Assembly (NCBI GenBank): GCA_947471105.1
Contig: CANIYB010000001.1
Location: 1 to 36,540, forward strand
Reading direction: 5' to 3'
Source: Cytophagaceae bacterium
GTDB taxonomy: Bacteria > Bacteroidota > Bacteroidia > Cytophagales > Spirosomataceae
DNA: 36,540 nucleotides
Shown here: positions 23,021 through 32,271 of the stretch, piece after piece
How positions within the stretch are numbered: the first letter of the stretch is position 1
Layout: the number at the start of each line of letters is the position of its first letter
Made by a program: the position numbers and the translations under genes
Notes under the pieces: model-generated
Database searches by the model: none
What the model was told of the DNA's origin: nothing
Seen by the model: only the letters and a program-made list of their open reading frames with translations

Positions 23021-23028
23021 CAAACTTA
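23021..23028 (-). promoter_or_regulatory. Candidate internal promoter (-7 box) for infC-rpmI-rplT
   Basis: TAAGTTTG on the minus strand matches TAnnTTTG and lies in the thrS-infC gap, 67 bases before the infC ATG. A TTTTAC lies upstream but the spacing is about 15 bases, shorter than usual. It is suggestive only. Confidence 0.35.
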
Positions 23029-23060
23029 TACCTGCTATCCTAGGTAAAATAACTAAATAA

Positions 23061-25001
23061 TCAATTTTCATAAGTTAGTTGGCTCATTTCTTCCTGAGCC
23101 AAATTCATAAATGCCTCAATAGTCATTGAGCCTAAATCTCCTTGATTCTTTTTTCTTACACTGATCATTCCTTCCGCTTGTTCTTTTTCACCCACTACAA
23201 TCATAAAAGGAACCTTACTTACTTCTGCATCCCGTATTTTTCGACCTATTTTCTCATCACGATGATCTACATATCCACGCAAATCTTTTTCTTGAAGTCT
23301 TAAATAAATCTCATTGGCATAATCTTCGTACTTTTCAGAGATAGGTAAAACGGCCAATTGATCAGGGGAAAGCCACAATGGGAAATTACCTGCTGTATTT
23401 TCAATTAATATCGCTACAAATCTTTCAAGAGAACCAAATGGGGCTCTATGAATCATGACTGGTCTATGCTTTTGATTATCTGAACCCGTATACTCCAATT
23501 CAAATCGTTGAGGTAATTGATAATCCACTTGAATCGTGCCCAACTGCCATTTTCTACCTAAAGCATCTTTGACCATAAAATCTAGTTTAGGGCCATAAAA
23601 TGCTGCCTCTCCATATTCAATAGTGGTGGGTAATCCTTTTTCCTTGGCAGATTTTATAATGGATTCTTCAGCGCGATTCCAATCATCATCATTACCTATA
23701 TATTTTTCTCTGTTAACCTTATCCCTTAAAGATATTTGTGCTGAATATTGGTCAAAACCAAGCGCCTTAAACACATACAAAACTAAGTCAATGACTTTCA
23801 TGAACTCATCCTCAACTTGATCTGGGCGACAAAATATATGAGCATCATCTTGTGTAAATCCCCTTACTCGGGTCAATCCATGTAATTCTCCTGATTGCTC
23901 ATACCGATAAACCGTACCAAATTCTGCTAAACGCAAAGGTAAATCCTTATAACTCCTTGGCTTCGTTTTATAGATCTCGCAATGATGCGGGCAATTCATT
24001 GGTTTTAGAAAAAACTCTTCATTTTCATCTGGCGTATGAATAGGCTGAAATGAATCTTTCCCGTATTTAGCATAATGCCCTGAAGTCACATAAAGTTCTT
24101 TACTAGCAATGTGAGGGGTAATGACAGGTGAATATCCGGCACGGACTTGAGCGCGTCTTAAAAAATTCTCTAGTCTTTCGCGTAAGATAGTGCCCTTAGG
24201 TAGCCATAATGGCAAACCTAAACCCACCTTTTCTGAAAAAGCGAATAATTCTAGTTCTTTCCCTAATTTTCGATGGTCACGTTTTTTTGATTCTTCTAGC
24301 AAAGTCAAATATTCCTCCAATTCCTTTGCCTTTGGAAATGTGATTGCATAAATACGCGTCATTTGCTTGCGCTTTTCATCGCCTCGCCAATAAGCGCCTG
24401 CCACACTTAAAACTTTAACTGCTTTGATAAAGCTAGTGCTTGGAATATGGGGACCCTTACATAAATCAGTGAAATTACCTTGAGAATAAAAAGTAATATC
24501 ACCATCAGACAAGCCCTCCAAAAGCTCTAGCTTATACTCATCCTTTTTTAAGGTAAAATATTGAACCGCATCTTTTTTTGAAATTTCTTTTCGAACATAA
24601 TCTAGTTTCAGTCGAGCTAATTCTAGCATTTTATCTTCTATTGCCTTGAAATTTTCTTGGCCAAATTCCTGATCACCTAAGTCAATATCATAATAGAATC
24701 CATTTTCAATCGCAGGACCAATACCAAACTTTGTTCCTGGATATAAATATTCGATGGCCTCGGCTAATAAATGCGCCGAAGAATGCCAAAAGGTTTTTTT
24801 ACCTTCTACATCATTCCAAGTAAGTAATTGCAAATTAGAATCTAAGACAATAGGAGTGGAGGAATCTACCACTTGATCATTCAATTTTGCTGCTAACACA
24901 TTCCGTGCTAATCCTTCTGATATACTTAACGCAATATCCATTGGCGTGATACCTTTCGAATATTCTTTAATTTGTCCGTCTGGAAAAATAATTTTAATCA
25001 T
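23061..25001 (-). CDS. thrS: Threonyl-tRNA synthetase
   Basis: A 646-residue class II synthetase with the complete bacterial layout: TGS domain (1-62), editing domain with HSSAH (His73, His77) and CKGPH (Cys181), catalytic domain with MNCPHH (335-340, zinc ligand Cys337), the motif 2 region RYEQSGELHGLTRVRGFTQDDAHIFC, motif 3 near HRAPFGSLER, and a C-terminal anticodon-binding domain from about 545. It charges tRNA-Thr with threonine and edits Ser-tRNA-Thr. It heads the thrS-infC-rpmI-rplT group, 41 bases after the TPR lipoprotein gene. No T-box or tRNA-like leader is visible in that short gap. Confidence 0.98.
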   Translation of the reverse strand: MIKIIFPDGQIKEYSKGITPMDIALSISEGLARNVLAAKLNDQVVDSSTPIVLDSNLQLLTWNDVEGKKTFWHSSAHLLAEAIEYLYPGTKFGIGPAIENGFYYDIDLGDQEFGQENFKAIEDKMLELARLKLDYVRKEISKKDAVQYFTLKKDEYKLELLEGLSDGDITFYSQGNFTDLCKGPHIPSTSFIKAVKVLSVAGAYWRGDEKRKQMTRIYAITFPKAKELEEYLTLLEESKKRDHRKLGKELELFAFSEKVGLGLPLWLPKGTILRERLENFLRRAQVRAGYSPVITPHIASKELYVTSGHYAKYGKDSFQPIHTPDENEEFFLKPMNCPHHCEIYKTKPRSYKDLPLRLAEFGTVYRYEQSGELHGLTRVRGFTQDDAHIFCRPDQVEDEFMKVIDLVLYVFKALGFDQYSAQISLRDKVNREKYIGNDDDWNRAEESIIKSAKEKGLPTTIEYGEAAFYGPKLDFMVKDALGRKWQLGTIQVDYQLPQRFELEYTGSDNQKHRPVMIHRAPFGSLERFVAILIENTAGNFPLWLSPDQLAVLPISEKYEDYANEIYLRLQEKDLRGYVDHRDEKIGRKIRDAEVSKVPFMIVVGEKEQAEGMISVRKKNQGDLGSMTIEAFMNLAQEEMSQLTYEN

Positions 25002-25024
25002 CCTGTCTAATTTTACGCAAGTTA

Positions 25025-25032
25025 CAAATTTA
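25025..25032 (-). promoter_or_regulatory. Candidate -7 box upstream of thrS
   Basis: TAAATTTG on the minus strand matches TAnnTTTG exactly, 24 bases before the thrS ATG and within the only gap between thrS and the lipoprotein gene. A TTGAC lies upstream but 23-25 bases away, longer than the usual 19-21. Confidence 0.35.
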
Positions 25033-25042
25033 CCCCCAAAAA

Positions 25043-26134
25043 TTAAGGCCTAATCGTCAATAAAGAATCTTTGACTACTAAGTTGGAGTCCACTGAAATC
25101 CCAAAATGTTTCGTTTTCAATTGATAAAATCGATTATCATTTTTCAAAAATAGCTTAACTGAATCCATCATAGATTTATAGTGTAAATTATCTCCCAAGT
25201 ATAAATAACACTTTGATTTTAAAAATGGAACGTCAATAAAAAATTGCAAATCCGGCTTTATTTTATTCAAATAAATTAAAGCGGATGGGTAATTTCTTTG
25301 TAACATATAAAACTTACCTATCTCTAAATTTAGATTATCATTTTGTTCAAATAGATTAAGCGCTTTTTGATAATTTAATTCAGCCAATTTAAATTGATTT
25401 ATTTTACTTAGAAATCTAGCCCAGAATCGAAGAAGATAGGGATCATTTGGATACTCATTGATCACTTTTAACAATTGATTTTGATACAAATATTTAGAGG
25501 TATAATCCATCGCGTTTTCAAAATAAATTCTTTGCAACCTAACATCTTGAATACTTTTATCATCAAATCTATTGATTAAATTAGCTTTTGGAATTTGAAT
25601 TGGAAGACTTAAATTACTTAAAACAGTATAGTAAAACTGATCCTTTGGGGATAAATCATTTTTTCTAATTTGATTTAAATAATAAGTAGCCAATTTTGAA
25701 TTATTAAGTTTTAATGATGCTTCGGCTAAGAAAAAAAAGATTCGCGAATGGTTCTTTTCGTTTGACTTAATTAAATTAAAATAATTTAAAGCCGCAGTAT
25801 ATTTCTCTAAATTTAAGGCAATCTGACCCGCTAATAATACATAATCAAAGTCTCTGGGACTTGATTTAAGTGCCATCTGAATATCCACATTTGCTTTTTT
25901 ATATTGGCGAGATTCAAATAGATATTTAGCACGTAAAAAATACAAATGTGCCGGTGAACCCTCTTCAATAATTTGATTTAAATATGCGATCGCTTTTTGA
26001 TTTTGACCTTTTTCATTACCTAATATGGAGGATATGTATTTTTGATCTGGAATATCTTCACCTTTAAAATCCTGTCTAGGTTCACAGGAAAGGGAACAAA
26101 AGATGACAAAAATTAGTAGAAATTTTTCCTTCAT
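25043..26134 (-). CDS. TPR-repeat lipoprotein
   Basis: A 363-residue protein with a lipoprotein signal peptide: basic N-terminus, hydrophobic core (6-14) and a relaxed Bacteroidota lipobox SLSC with acylated Cys17. The mature part is a series of helical tetratricopeptide-like repeats, with recognisable alanine/glycine/tyrosine spacing at roughly 50-150 (SPAHLYFLRAKYLFESRQY, FDYVLLAGQIALNLEKYTAALNYF) and again at 230-330. It should sit in the periplasmic leaflet of a membrane and bind other proteins. Its start overlaps the stop of the large protease/barrel gene by one base, which suggests a shared complex. Specific function unknown. Confidence 0.8.
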   Translation of the reverse strand: MKEKFLLIFVIFCSLSCEPRQDFKGEDIPDQKYISSILGNEKGQNQKAIAYLNQIIEEGSPAHLYFLRAKYLFESRQYKKANVDIQMALKSSPRDFDYVLLAGQIALNLEKYTAALNYFNLIKSNEKNHSRIFFFLAEASLKLNNSKLATYYLNQIRKNDLSPKDQFYYTVLSNLSLPIQIPKANLINRFDDKSIQDVRLQRIYFENAMDYTSKYLYQNQLLKVINEYPNDPYLLRFWARFLSKINQFKLAELNYQKALNLFEQNDNLNLEIGKFYMLQRNYPSALIYLNKIKPDLQFFIDVPFLKSKCYLYLGDNLHYKSMMDSVKLFLKNDNRFYQLKTKHFGISVDSNLVVKDSLLTIRP

Positions 26135-28941
26135 TAAAAACCTAAATCTAAAACTAGTGGATAAAATTCATATTGATTTAATCGAGGCTTATATAATAAT
26201 CTAATTCCAAGGTCAAAACCCTGAGAAAAGCGTAAAACGTGAAAGTTAGATGAAACATCTAAACCAACGGATTCATATGATTTATACAGATTTGAATTGT
26301 TTAAATCAGGAACGCCTCTGCTTACATCCAAAAACACATTTCCTTTAAATCGAGTAAAATACAATAAGCGACCCATTTTTATCGACGTATTAGCGATAGG
26401 AAATTTATAATCTAATGACAAATTAGTCCATCGCTGATTGATCTCATACAGATATCCTCTAGTAAAGACAAAAGGACTATTTAGATTATAATTACCCTTC
26501 ATCTCTTGTTGGAATGTTGCTTTTATCAATACTCCATGATTTTTCAAGAAACCAGGTAAGTAAATTTTCGCTTGCATTCCCCATAATTCAGACTGAAGCG
26601 ATTGCTTGAAAGGCATCCCATTCCAATACAAATTAAATTGATACCCAAACTTAGACTGAAGATCCCAAAGAGATTTATTTAATAATTTTGAATAATTTAT
26701 TTGATATATCATGGACGAGTATGTTCCATCAAAAGCTTCTGATTTATACCGCAAGGGCAGATTATACCCATCTACCTTAAATATTGAATAAGTACTCGAC
26801 ACATATAATTGTTCTTGGAATGCTCCCCGAGTAAGTAACAAAGGCAGCCTAATACCTACATCCATTTTGGTTTGATTCCATTGATCCGATCTCAAACTAT
26901 CCAAAGGACTTGTTTTATCAACATAAATAGATGTGTTCCTAGCACCTTGCTGAAAAGAAAAATCAAATACCGGAAACCATCCTTGATACGAAGCACGAAG
27001 GTATTTCGTTCCGGTTTGCTCACTGGCATCATACATATATCCTAAGCCCAATTGGAGCGTATTGGTTAAATTTTTTGACAATAAACCTATATCCAATTTA
27101 TTAAATTGAGAATTTATTATAGGTCCCCAAGCATATGGATTAACAATATTCCAACGGCTATAAGAAGCGACTTCAAATTTCTCTTGCTTAGGCTCAATAG
27201 GAAGAACCGTTGAAGGGTCACTTAAATGGATTGAATGAGATTCTTGTAAGCGGCCTAAACCAATTTGGCTTCCCAATGCGGAATAGTTTGAAAAAATAAA
27301 GGGTTCAGTAGCTTCGGAAGAAAAAGATGCCGCATAGGCTCCAAATTGTGTTTTGGTAACATAATTTATTGAATTGTCTTTAAAATTCCATCGTGCTATT
27401 TGGTCTACTGGGCCAACGGGCAAATTGAAATACACAAAATCTTCATGCAAAAAAGTACTTGCTATATTGTTTGAACCAAAATCACGCTTTGCAATTACCT
27501 TATGTTGCAAATAATTATAAACAACTATTTGTTTATGGCCATGCTGAAGTAAAATATAGGACAATAAGCCATTGGAAGATACTCTGGGCTGGATTACTTG
27601 CATCGATGAATGAAAACCTATGCTGTCAATTAAATATCTTGTTTCCTTCTCATGTATTTTCAAAGTCGAACTCCCATCATTTTGCAATTCTAAATAGGAG
27701 AGGTACTTAGAATCCGAACTAATACTTGGACATATCCACTTTCTATTATTAGTCCAAATCGTTTTCTCATTGTGCTTTAAGTCATAAAAAACTAATTTAG
27801 TATGCTGTTTTTGAGTCCATCTTGGATGGTACATGATTTCAGACCAAACAACATATTGATCCGACGCGGAAAGCATATTGCTCGGGTAAACAGGTCCTAA
27901 TAAACATAATTTTCGTTCTTTGGAATTTTCAATCATCACTAAGGATGGAATTTCTTGGAAGCTTGATTTGATCGCGACGACTTTGCCATTTCCAATACTT
28001 TGTGGAAAGTCATAAGAGGTAAATCCACTTTTAATTTTTGGGGAAATAATTGAATAGGAAGAATCAACATCTTTTTTTCGAATAGTATCCAATTGCTTTT
28101 GTAAAATATGAGCAACATATTGATCAATATTTACCCCATATCTCTTTTTTACTTCCTTTGAGAAAGAAAATAATCGAGGTTTATTTAATGTATTTTGCCA
28201 TATTTTACCTATCTCGTCAACTCCAAATTGGGACGTTAAATTATGCGTAATAAATTGGCCAAAAACATAATGATTGGGCATGTTTTCCCTGAAATTCCTA
28301 GCCATTAATTTACTGTAGCTCGGAACACCAAATTGAGCTAAATAAGCATTTAACGTATTTGAGAACTGAGGAATGTTAGATCTACCAATTTGATTATTTA
28401 AACGGGTTTCAGTTTCTACCGCATCACCCTCCCATAACCAATTGGGGATCATTAGATTACTATAAAGGCCTTGGCCATTACTCCCCCACAAAAGTTTAAA
28501 AACACGGCTGACTCCTGTAGTGGCCAAATCATTTTGATAAATATGCCTCGTTTCGTGACTAGCTAATAAATTAAGCCAATCATTGGTTGCTTGAAGGCTG
28601 GCATCTTGACTTGGCGTCGTATAAAATTCACCCCTAGGCGCAAAAAGACTAATAAAACCATTTGAACTCAAACCTTGATTTTGTAAAATAATGGACCATT
28701 TATTGCGTAAATCTTTCATTGACATTTTAGCTGCAGGCCATTGTTCAGACAAATACTTTGCTGTTGAAAATGCTAAGGAATCAGCACCTTCTAAATAAAT
28801 TACGCGAACTCTTTTACCCGGGATATTTATTTGCTTAAAATGCAAATTGGAGGGATTTTGTTCTAATATCGGATATAATATTTGAGAAAATCCAGAAAAT
28901 GAAATGACAATTGAAAATGAAAAGATAATTCTTAAAACCAT
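26134..28941 (-). CDS. Large envelope protein: gluzincin-type metallopeptidase domain, beta-propeller and C-terminal outer-membrane beta-barrel
   Basis: About 935 residues. The start at 28941 is preferred because it opens a clean signal peptide (MVLRIIFSFSIVISFSGFSQ, 1-20); a start at 28965 puts a charged extension before it. Both overlap the end of the aldehyde dehydrogenase gene. The N-terminal domain has ASHETRHIYQ with the zinc motif His129-Glu-x-x-His133 and, 38 residues later, NWLWEGDA with Glu171, the spacing of gluzincin (peptidase MA-like) metallopeptidases. The middle (about 300-600) shows repeated strands of a TolB/WD40-like propeller, such as SDSKYLSYLE. The last 330 residues are amphipathic strands ending in LDLGF with a terminal Phe, as expected of an outer-membrane barrel. 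Activity and substrate are unknown. Confidence 0.7.
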   Translation of the reverse strand: MVLRIIFSFSIVISFSGFSQILYPILEQNPSNLHFKQINIPGKRVRVIYLEGADSLAFSTAKYLSEQWPAAKMSMKDLRNKWSIILQNQGLSSNGFISLFAPRGEFYTTPSQDASLQATNDWLNLLASHETRHIYQNDLATTGVSRVFKLLWGSNGQGLYSNLMIPNWLWEGDAVETETRLNNQIGRSNIPQFSNTLNAYLAQFGVPSYSKLMARNFRENMPNHYVFGQFITHNLTSQFGVDEIGKIWQNTLNKPRLFSFSKEVKKRYGVNIDQYVAHILQKQLDTIRKKDVDSSYSIISPKIKSGFTSYDFPQSIGNGKVVAIKSSFQEIPSLVMIENSKERKLCLLGPVYPSNMLSASDQYVVWSEIMYHPRWTQKQHTKLVFYDLKHNEKTIWTNNRKWICPSISSDSKYLSYLELQNDGSSTLKIHEKETRYLIDSIGFHSSMQVIQPRVSSNGLLSYILLQHGHKQIVVYNYLQHKVIAKRDFGSNNIASTFLHEDFVYFNLPVGPVDQIARWNFKDNSINYVTKTQFGAYAASFSSEATEPFIFSNYSALGSQIGLGRLQESHSIHLSDPSTVLPIEPKQEKFEVASYSRWNIVNPYAWGPIINSQFNKLDIGLLSKNLTNTLQLGLGYMYDASEQTGTKYLRASYQGWFPVFDFSFQQGARNTSIYVDKTSPLDSLRSDQWNQTKMDVGIRLPLLLTRGAFQEQLYVSSTYSIFKVDGYNLPLRYKSEAFDGTYSSMIYQINYSKLLNKSLWDLQSKFGYQFNLYWNGMPFKQSLQSELWGMQAKIYLPGFLKNHGVLIKATFQQEMKGNYNLNSPFVFTRGYLYEINQRWTNLSLDYKFPIANTSIKMGRLLYFTRFKGNVFLDVSRGVPDLNNSNLYKSYESVGLDVSSNFHVLRFSQGFDLGIRLLYKPRLNQYEFYPLVLDLGF

Positions 28942-30356
28942 TTTAAGACCTGCTCTATGAGCCATTTAGTTTTAAAGTTGTAAGGCGGATAAAAATTATT
29001 TAACAGATTCGTATATTGTTTTAAAACTGATTTTTGATTTGAAAATTCTTGAAAGCCAAATAAACCTCCGGATTTACCAATACCCGAATTATTTACACCA
29101 CCAAAGGGTAGATTAGAATGGCCAAACTGTATCAGGCAATCATTCACTACACTTGTCCCCGAACTTGTATTATTTAAAATATAATCTGAAAACAAAGCAT
29201 CTTTAGAAAAAACGTAAAGAGCCAAAGGCTTTTCCTCTTTTAATAATTTTGTCACTATTTCATTTTCTTCCTTAAATGTTAAAATGGGTAAAATAGGTCC
29301 AAAAATCTCTTCCTGCATGATTAACATTTCATCCGTACAATTTGTCAAAAGGGTAGGTGCTATAAAACAAGTCGATTCATCTATTTCGCCTCCAGAAATG
29401 ATGGTGGCTCCTTTGGATTTGGCATCATCTAATAAATGACATATTCGATTAAAATGTTTTTTATTCACTATTCGAGCATAATCACTGCTATTTTTTATAC
29501 CCTTATTATCTTGGTCGTAAAATAATTTTATCGTCTCCTCTAGTGCGCCAATAAATGAATAATACACCTTTTCATGTACATAAACATAATCCGGTGCAAT
29601 GCAGGTTTGCCCATTATTTAAAAATTTACCCCAAGCGATTTTTTGAGCTGTTGATGCTATGTCCACATTCGAATCAATAATCGCAGGTGATTTCCCCCCT
29701 AATTCAAGTGTCACTGATGTCAAATGTTTTGCAGCGGCCTGCATAACGACCTTCCCGATAGCAGGACTACCCGTAAAAAATATGTGATCAAATTTCTGTT
29801 CTAACAAATAAGTGGATACAATTGCATCCCCTTCAAAAACAGCCACTTCGCTTTCATCAAACAAAGACAAAATCATTTTTTTGATAAAGGATGACGTATT
29901 AGGACTTAATTCAGAAGGCTTTAAAATCACAGCATTACCTGCTGCAATCGCATGAACGAGTGGATTAATCGCTAAATTAAACGGGTAGTTCCAAGGGGCT
30001 ATAATTAAACAAAGACCTTTAGCCTCCGACATGATGTAGCCTTTAGTTCCTAACAGCAAAAGTGGAGTTCCTACTTTTCTAGGCTTCATCCACGATTTCA
30101 AATGAGAGATAATATGAGCTATTTCCCTTTTAACCCCGAGCAACTCACCTATAACAACTTCTGAACTAGGTTTTTTAAAATCAGCATATAACGCATCATA
30201 TAGCTCTTGCTTGTGCGCAAGCATATATTTTTCTATTGATTTTAATTTAGCTATGCGTTCTTCTGGACTAGCATTTTTTAACCTTTGGCAGGATGATTTT
30301 TGCAAAAAAACCACTTTTTCAATAGCCTGTTCGATTGTATTTAGATCGTTCATCAT
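28932..30356 (-). CDS. ALDH3-type aldehyde dehydrogenase
   Basis: A 474-residue NAD(P)-dependent aldehyde dehydrogenase of the class 3/fatty aldehyde type. Key elements: IAPWNYPFNLAINPLV (119-134), KPSELSP (146-152), FTGSPAIGK, the general base Glu218 in LELGGKSP and nucleophile Cys252 in GQTCIAPDYV; near the C-terminus NNFYPPYNFK is typical of the ALDH3 branch, and a hydrophobic tail follows. It would oxidise medium or long-chain aldehydes to acids. It starts five bases after the upstream unknown gene and overlaps the next gene, so it belongs to the menE-led run. Substrate not determinable. Confidence 0.9.
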   Translation of the reverse strand: MMNDLNTIEQAIEKVVFLQKSSCQRLKNASPEERIAKLKSIEKYMLAHKQELYDALYADFKKPSSEVVIGELLGVKREIAHIISHLKSWMKPRKVGTPLLLLGTKGYIMSEAKGLCLIIAPWNYPFNLAINPLVHAIAAGNAVILKPSELSPNTSSFIKKMILSLFDESEVAVFEGDAIVSTYLLEQKFDHIFFTGSPAIGKVVMQAAAKHLTSVTLELGGKSPAIIDSNVDIASTAQKIAWGKFLNNGQTCIAPDYVYVHEKVYYSFIGALEETIKLFYDQDNKGIKNSSDYARIVNKKHFNRICHLLDDAKSKGATIISGGEIDESTCFIAPTLLTNCTDEMLIMQEEIFGPILPILTFKEENEIVTKLLKEEKPLALYVFSKDALFSDYILNNTSSGTSVVNDCLIQFGHSNLPFGGVNNSGIGKSGGLFGFQEFSNQKSVLKQYTNLLNNFYPPYNFKTKWLIEQVLKWF

Positions 30357-30361
30357 AAATT

Positions 30362-31120
30362 TTATTGAAATAACTCCCTTAATTTCATTTCTAATATATC
30401 AAAATAATTCGTGTTTCCACTAGGTTTCCTGAGTGAATCTCCTGCAATATACCAAAATCCATCACCCGGAAATACCGCAAATGAACTTGATTTTTTTAAA
30501 TCCTCTAAAGCTTTATCTGTAATAAATTCAGCAATAAAGACTGTATTAACGATATCTTGTAATTTATCCCAGTCGGATATTGTTTCTACCTGACCACTAG
30601 AATTTGAATACGTAAAATTAAGATTAGCAAAGGACATTTCGCCCTGATATTTATTCCAAGTATCGTTTTCATCTTTAAACTGAAAACCTAAAAATAATGG
30701 GTATTCTTTTCCTGCCACTTCATAAATGGCTTGCATTAATTCTTGAATCAGGTTTTCTTCAAAATCTAAAAATCTAGGCACATAGGTTGACGAATTAGCC
30801 GCTTCAATCGCAATAAAAGGCTCAGCATCTTTAGGATCACAAGAACCTGACTTGTATTTAGAAAAACTAAGGGCCAATCGATTCTTCCAAATGATGGGTA
30901 AATCACCCGACCATTCAAATTTATCTTCAACACTTAAACCTTCAGCGATCAATTCTTCACTTGAGAAATCTTCTCTTTCTACATATTGGACATGTAAGGA
31001 CAGTTCTAATTTATCATTTTCAAAACTCTTAAACTCAAATAAGGCCTCAAAATGATAAGGTGCTGGAATATCACTAGGACTTTCATAGAAAAGTTTGAAA
31101 TCGTGTTTAAAAAAGTCCAT
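30362..31120 (-). CDS. Conserved-looking hypothetical protein, cytosolic
   Basis: A 252-residue acidic protein that I do not recognise. It has no signal peptide or membrane segment and no catalytic motif I can name. The composition (many Phe, Glu, Ser and aromatic residues, alternating strand-like segments such as LELSLHVQYV and FFPGDGFWYIAG-like stretches near residues 215-230) suggests a compact alpha/beta fold. It is two bases from the menE stop and six from the aldehyde dehydrogenase start, so co-expression is likely. Codon usage looks like that of its neighbours, so it is a real gene. Confidence 0.7.
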   Translation of the reverse strand: MDFFKHDFKLFYESPSDIPAPYHFEALFEFKSFENDKLELSLHVQYVEREDFSSEELIAEGLSVEDKFEWSGDLPIIWKNRLALSFSKYKSGSCDPKDAEPFIAIEAANSSTYVPRFLDFEENLIQELMQAIYEVAGKEYPLFLGFQFKDENDTWNKYQGEMSFANLNFTYSNSSGQVETISDWDKLQDIVNTVFIAEFITDKALEDLKKSSSFAVFPGDGFWYIAGDSLRKPSGNTNYFDILEMKLRELFQ

Positions 31121-31122
31121 GC

Positions 31123-32187
31123 TTATGTTTTTAGATTGTTTAAATACAAAGTTAATGTATTTGGACGATCAATTTTTCCAGATTTTGTATATAAAAATTC
31201 AGGTAAAACGATTATTTGCTTAGGAACTTCCCAAGACTCTAAATTCGATTTCAAATAATCAACTAGTTGTAATTTAAAATAAATTTCTTCTTTTGATTCA
31301 ATAAATAAAACTAATTTTTGACCGTAAAAATCATCTTTTAAGCCCCAAGCGAAGATTTTAAACAAATAAGAATTAAGTGTAAAAAAAGCGAGGCAATATT
31401 TTTCAATCCGTTCAGGATTAATTTTTCTTCCTCCTGAATTGATGATAAAATCTTTTCTGCCTACGATTCTGAATTGCTTATCATTGACTAACTCAGCTAC
31501 ATCATTTGTTTCAACCCATTGATTTAATGTACTAGGCGAATTGATGCATAAACAACTCTCATGATTAATTCTAATCTTAACTTGAGGAAAACATTGATAA
31601 AAATTAGCTTCCCTACTTACTGGCCTAAACGCAATATGAGAAGAGGTTTCTGTCATTCCATACGTTTGAAAAATAGGCAAATGGATGTCTCTTGTCTCTA
31701 ATTCCAATGAGGGTGTCAATTCCGATCCACCGATTAAAATACCTTTAACTTCAGAAAAAATGGAAAATAAATTTCGACTTGATTGAAGAATGGTAGACCA
31801 CTGTGTTGTCACAAAAGATGCCAGATGAATATTGACTGGATTTGTAATTCCTTCTAAGGGGTTTTGTGAAGGTTCGATAATGACAAGGTTAAGCTTTAAA
31901 ACTAATGCTCGGACAAGCATCATGGCCCCCGCTATATACTCAACAGGCAAACAAAGCAAAACATTGTCTCCCTCATGTAGATTGAGCCAATGCTTTGTCA
32001 TTTTGGCTGATTCAATCATACTCAATCTCGACAGATAAATAGGCTTAGGCTTTCCTGTAGAACCACTCGTATGAAATAAAAACTCGTTTTTACCCAATTT
32101 CCACTGTTCGCAAAAATCAAATACTTCTCTTTGAAAAGAATTAATTGGTTCTGGATAATTAGCATTATGTGGATTAAATACGAGCAT
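31123..32187 (-). CDS. menE: O-succinylbenzoate-CoA ligase-like AMP-binding enzyme
   Basis: A 354-residue adenylate-forming enzyme. Motifs: the phosphate-binding loop HTSGSTGKPK (39-48), YGMTETSSHIAF, the hinge GRKDFIINSGGRKINPERIE, and the C-terminal catalytic lysine context TKSGKIDRP. It activates o-succinylbenzoate to its CoA ester in menaquinone synthesis. It is shorter than the roughly 450-residue MenE of other phyla by loss of N-terminal sequence, which I recall as normal for Bacteroidota MenE. The call is supported by menB lying divergently one gene away. Another small acyl-CoA ligase is a less likely alternative. Confidence 0.82.
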   Translation of the reverse strand: MLVFNPHNANYPEPINSFQREVFDFCEQWKLGKNEFLFHTSGSTGKPKPIYLSRLSMIESAKMTKHWLNLHEGDNVLLCLPVEYIAGAMMLVRALVLKLNLVIIEPSQNPLEGITNPVNIHLASFVTTQWSTILQSSRNLFSIFSEVKGILIGGSELTPSLELETRDIHLPIFQTYGMTETSSHIAFRPVSREANFYQCFPQVKIRINHESCLCINSPSTLNQWVETNDVAELVNDKQFRIVGRKDFIINSGGRKINPERIEKYCLAFFTLNSYLFKIFAWGLKDDFYGQKLVLFIESKEEIYFKLQLVDYLKSNLESWEVPKQIIVLPEFLYTKSGKIDRPNTLTLYLNNLKT

Positions 32188-32203
32188 AAATTAATATTCT
32201 CTC

Positions 32204-32211
32204 CAAAATTA
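32204..32211 (-). promoter_or_regulatory. Candidate -7 box of the menE-led operon
   Basis: TAATTTTG on the minus strand matches TAnnTTTG, 17 bases before the menE ATG in the 84-base divergent gap with the DUF2452 gene. No clear -33 partner is visible. Confidence 0.35.
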
Positions 32212-32271
32212 GCCAAACATTCTCTAATTTCGTGGGTTAATAAGGGGTTCAATCATAATTAACAATTATTC

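Noticed and set aside
25002..25042. T-box or other tRNA-responsive leader for thrS
   Set aside because: Only 41 bases separate thrS from the upstream gene; there is no room for and no trace of such a structure.
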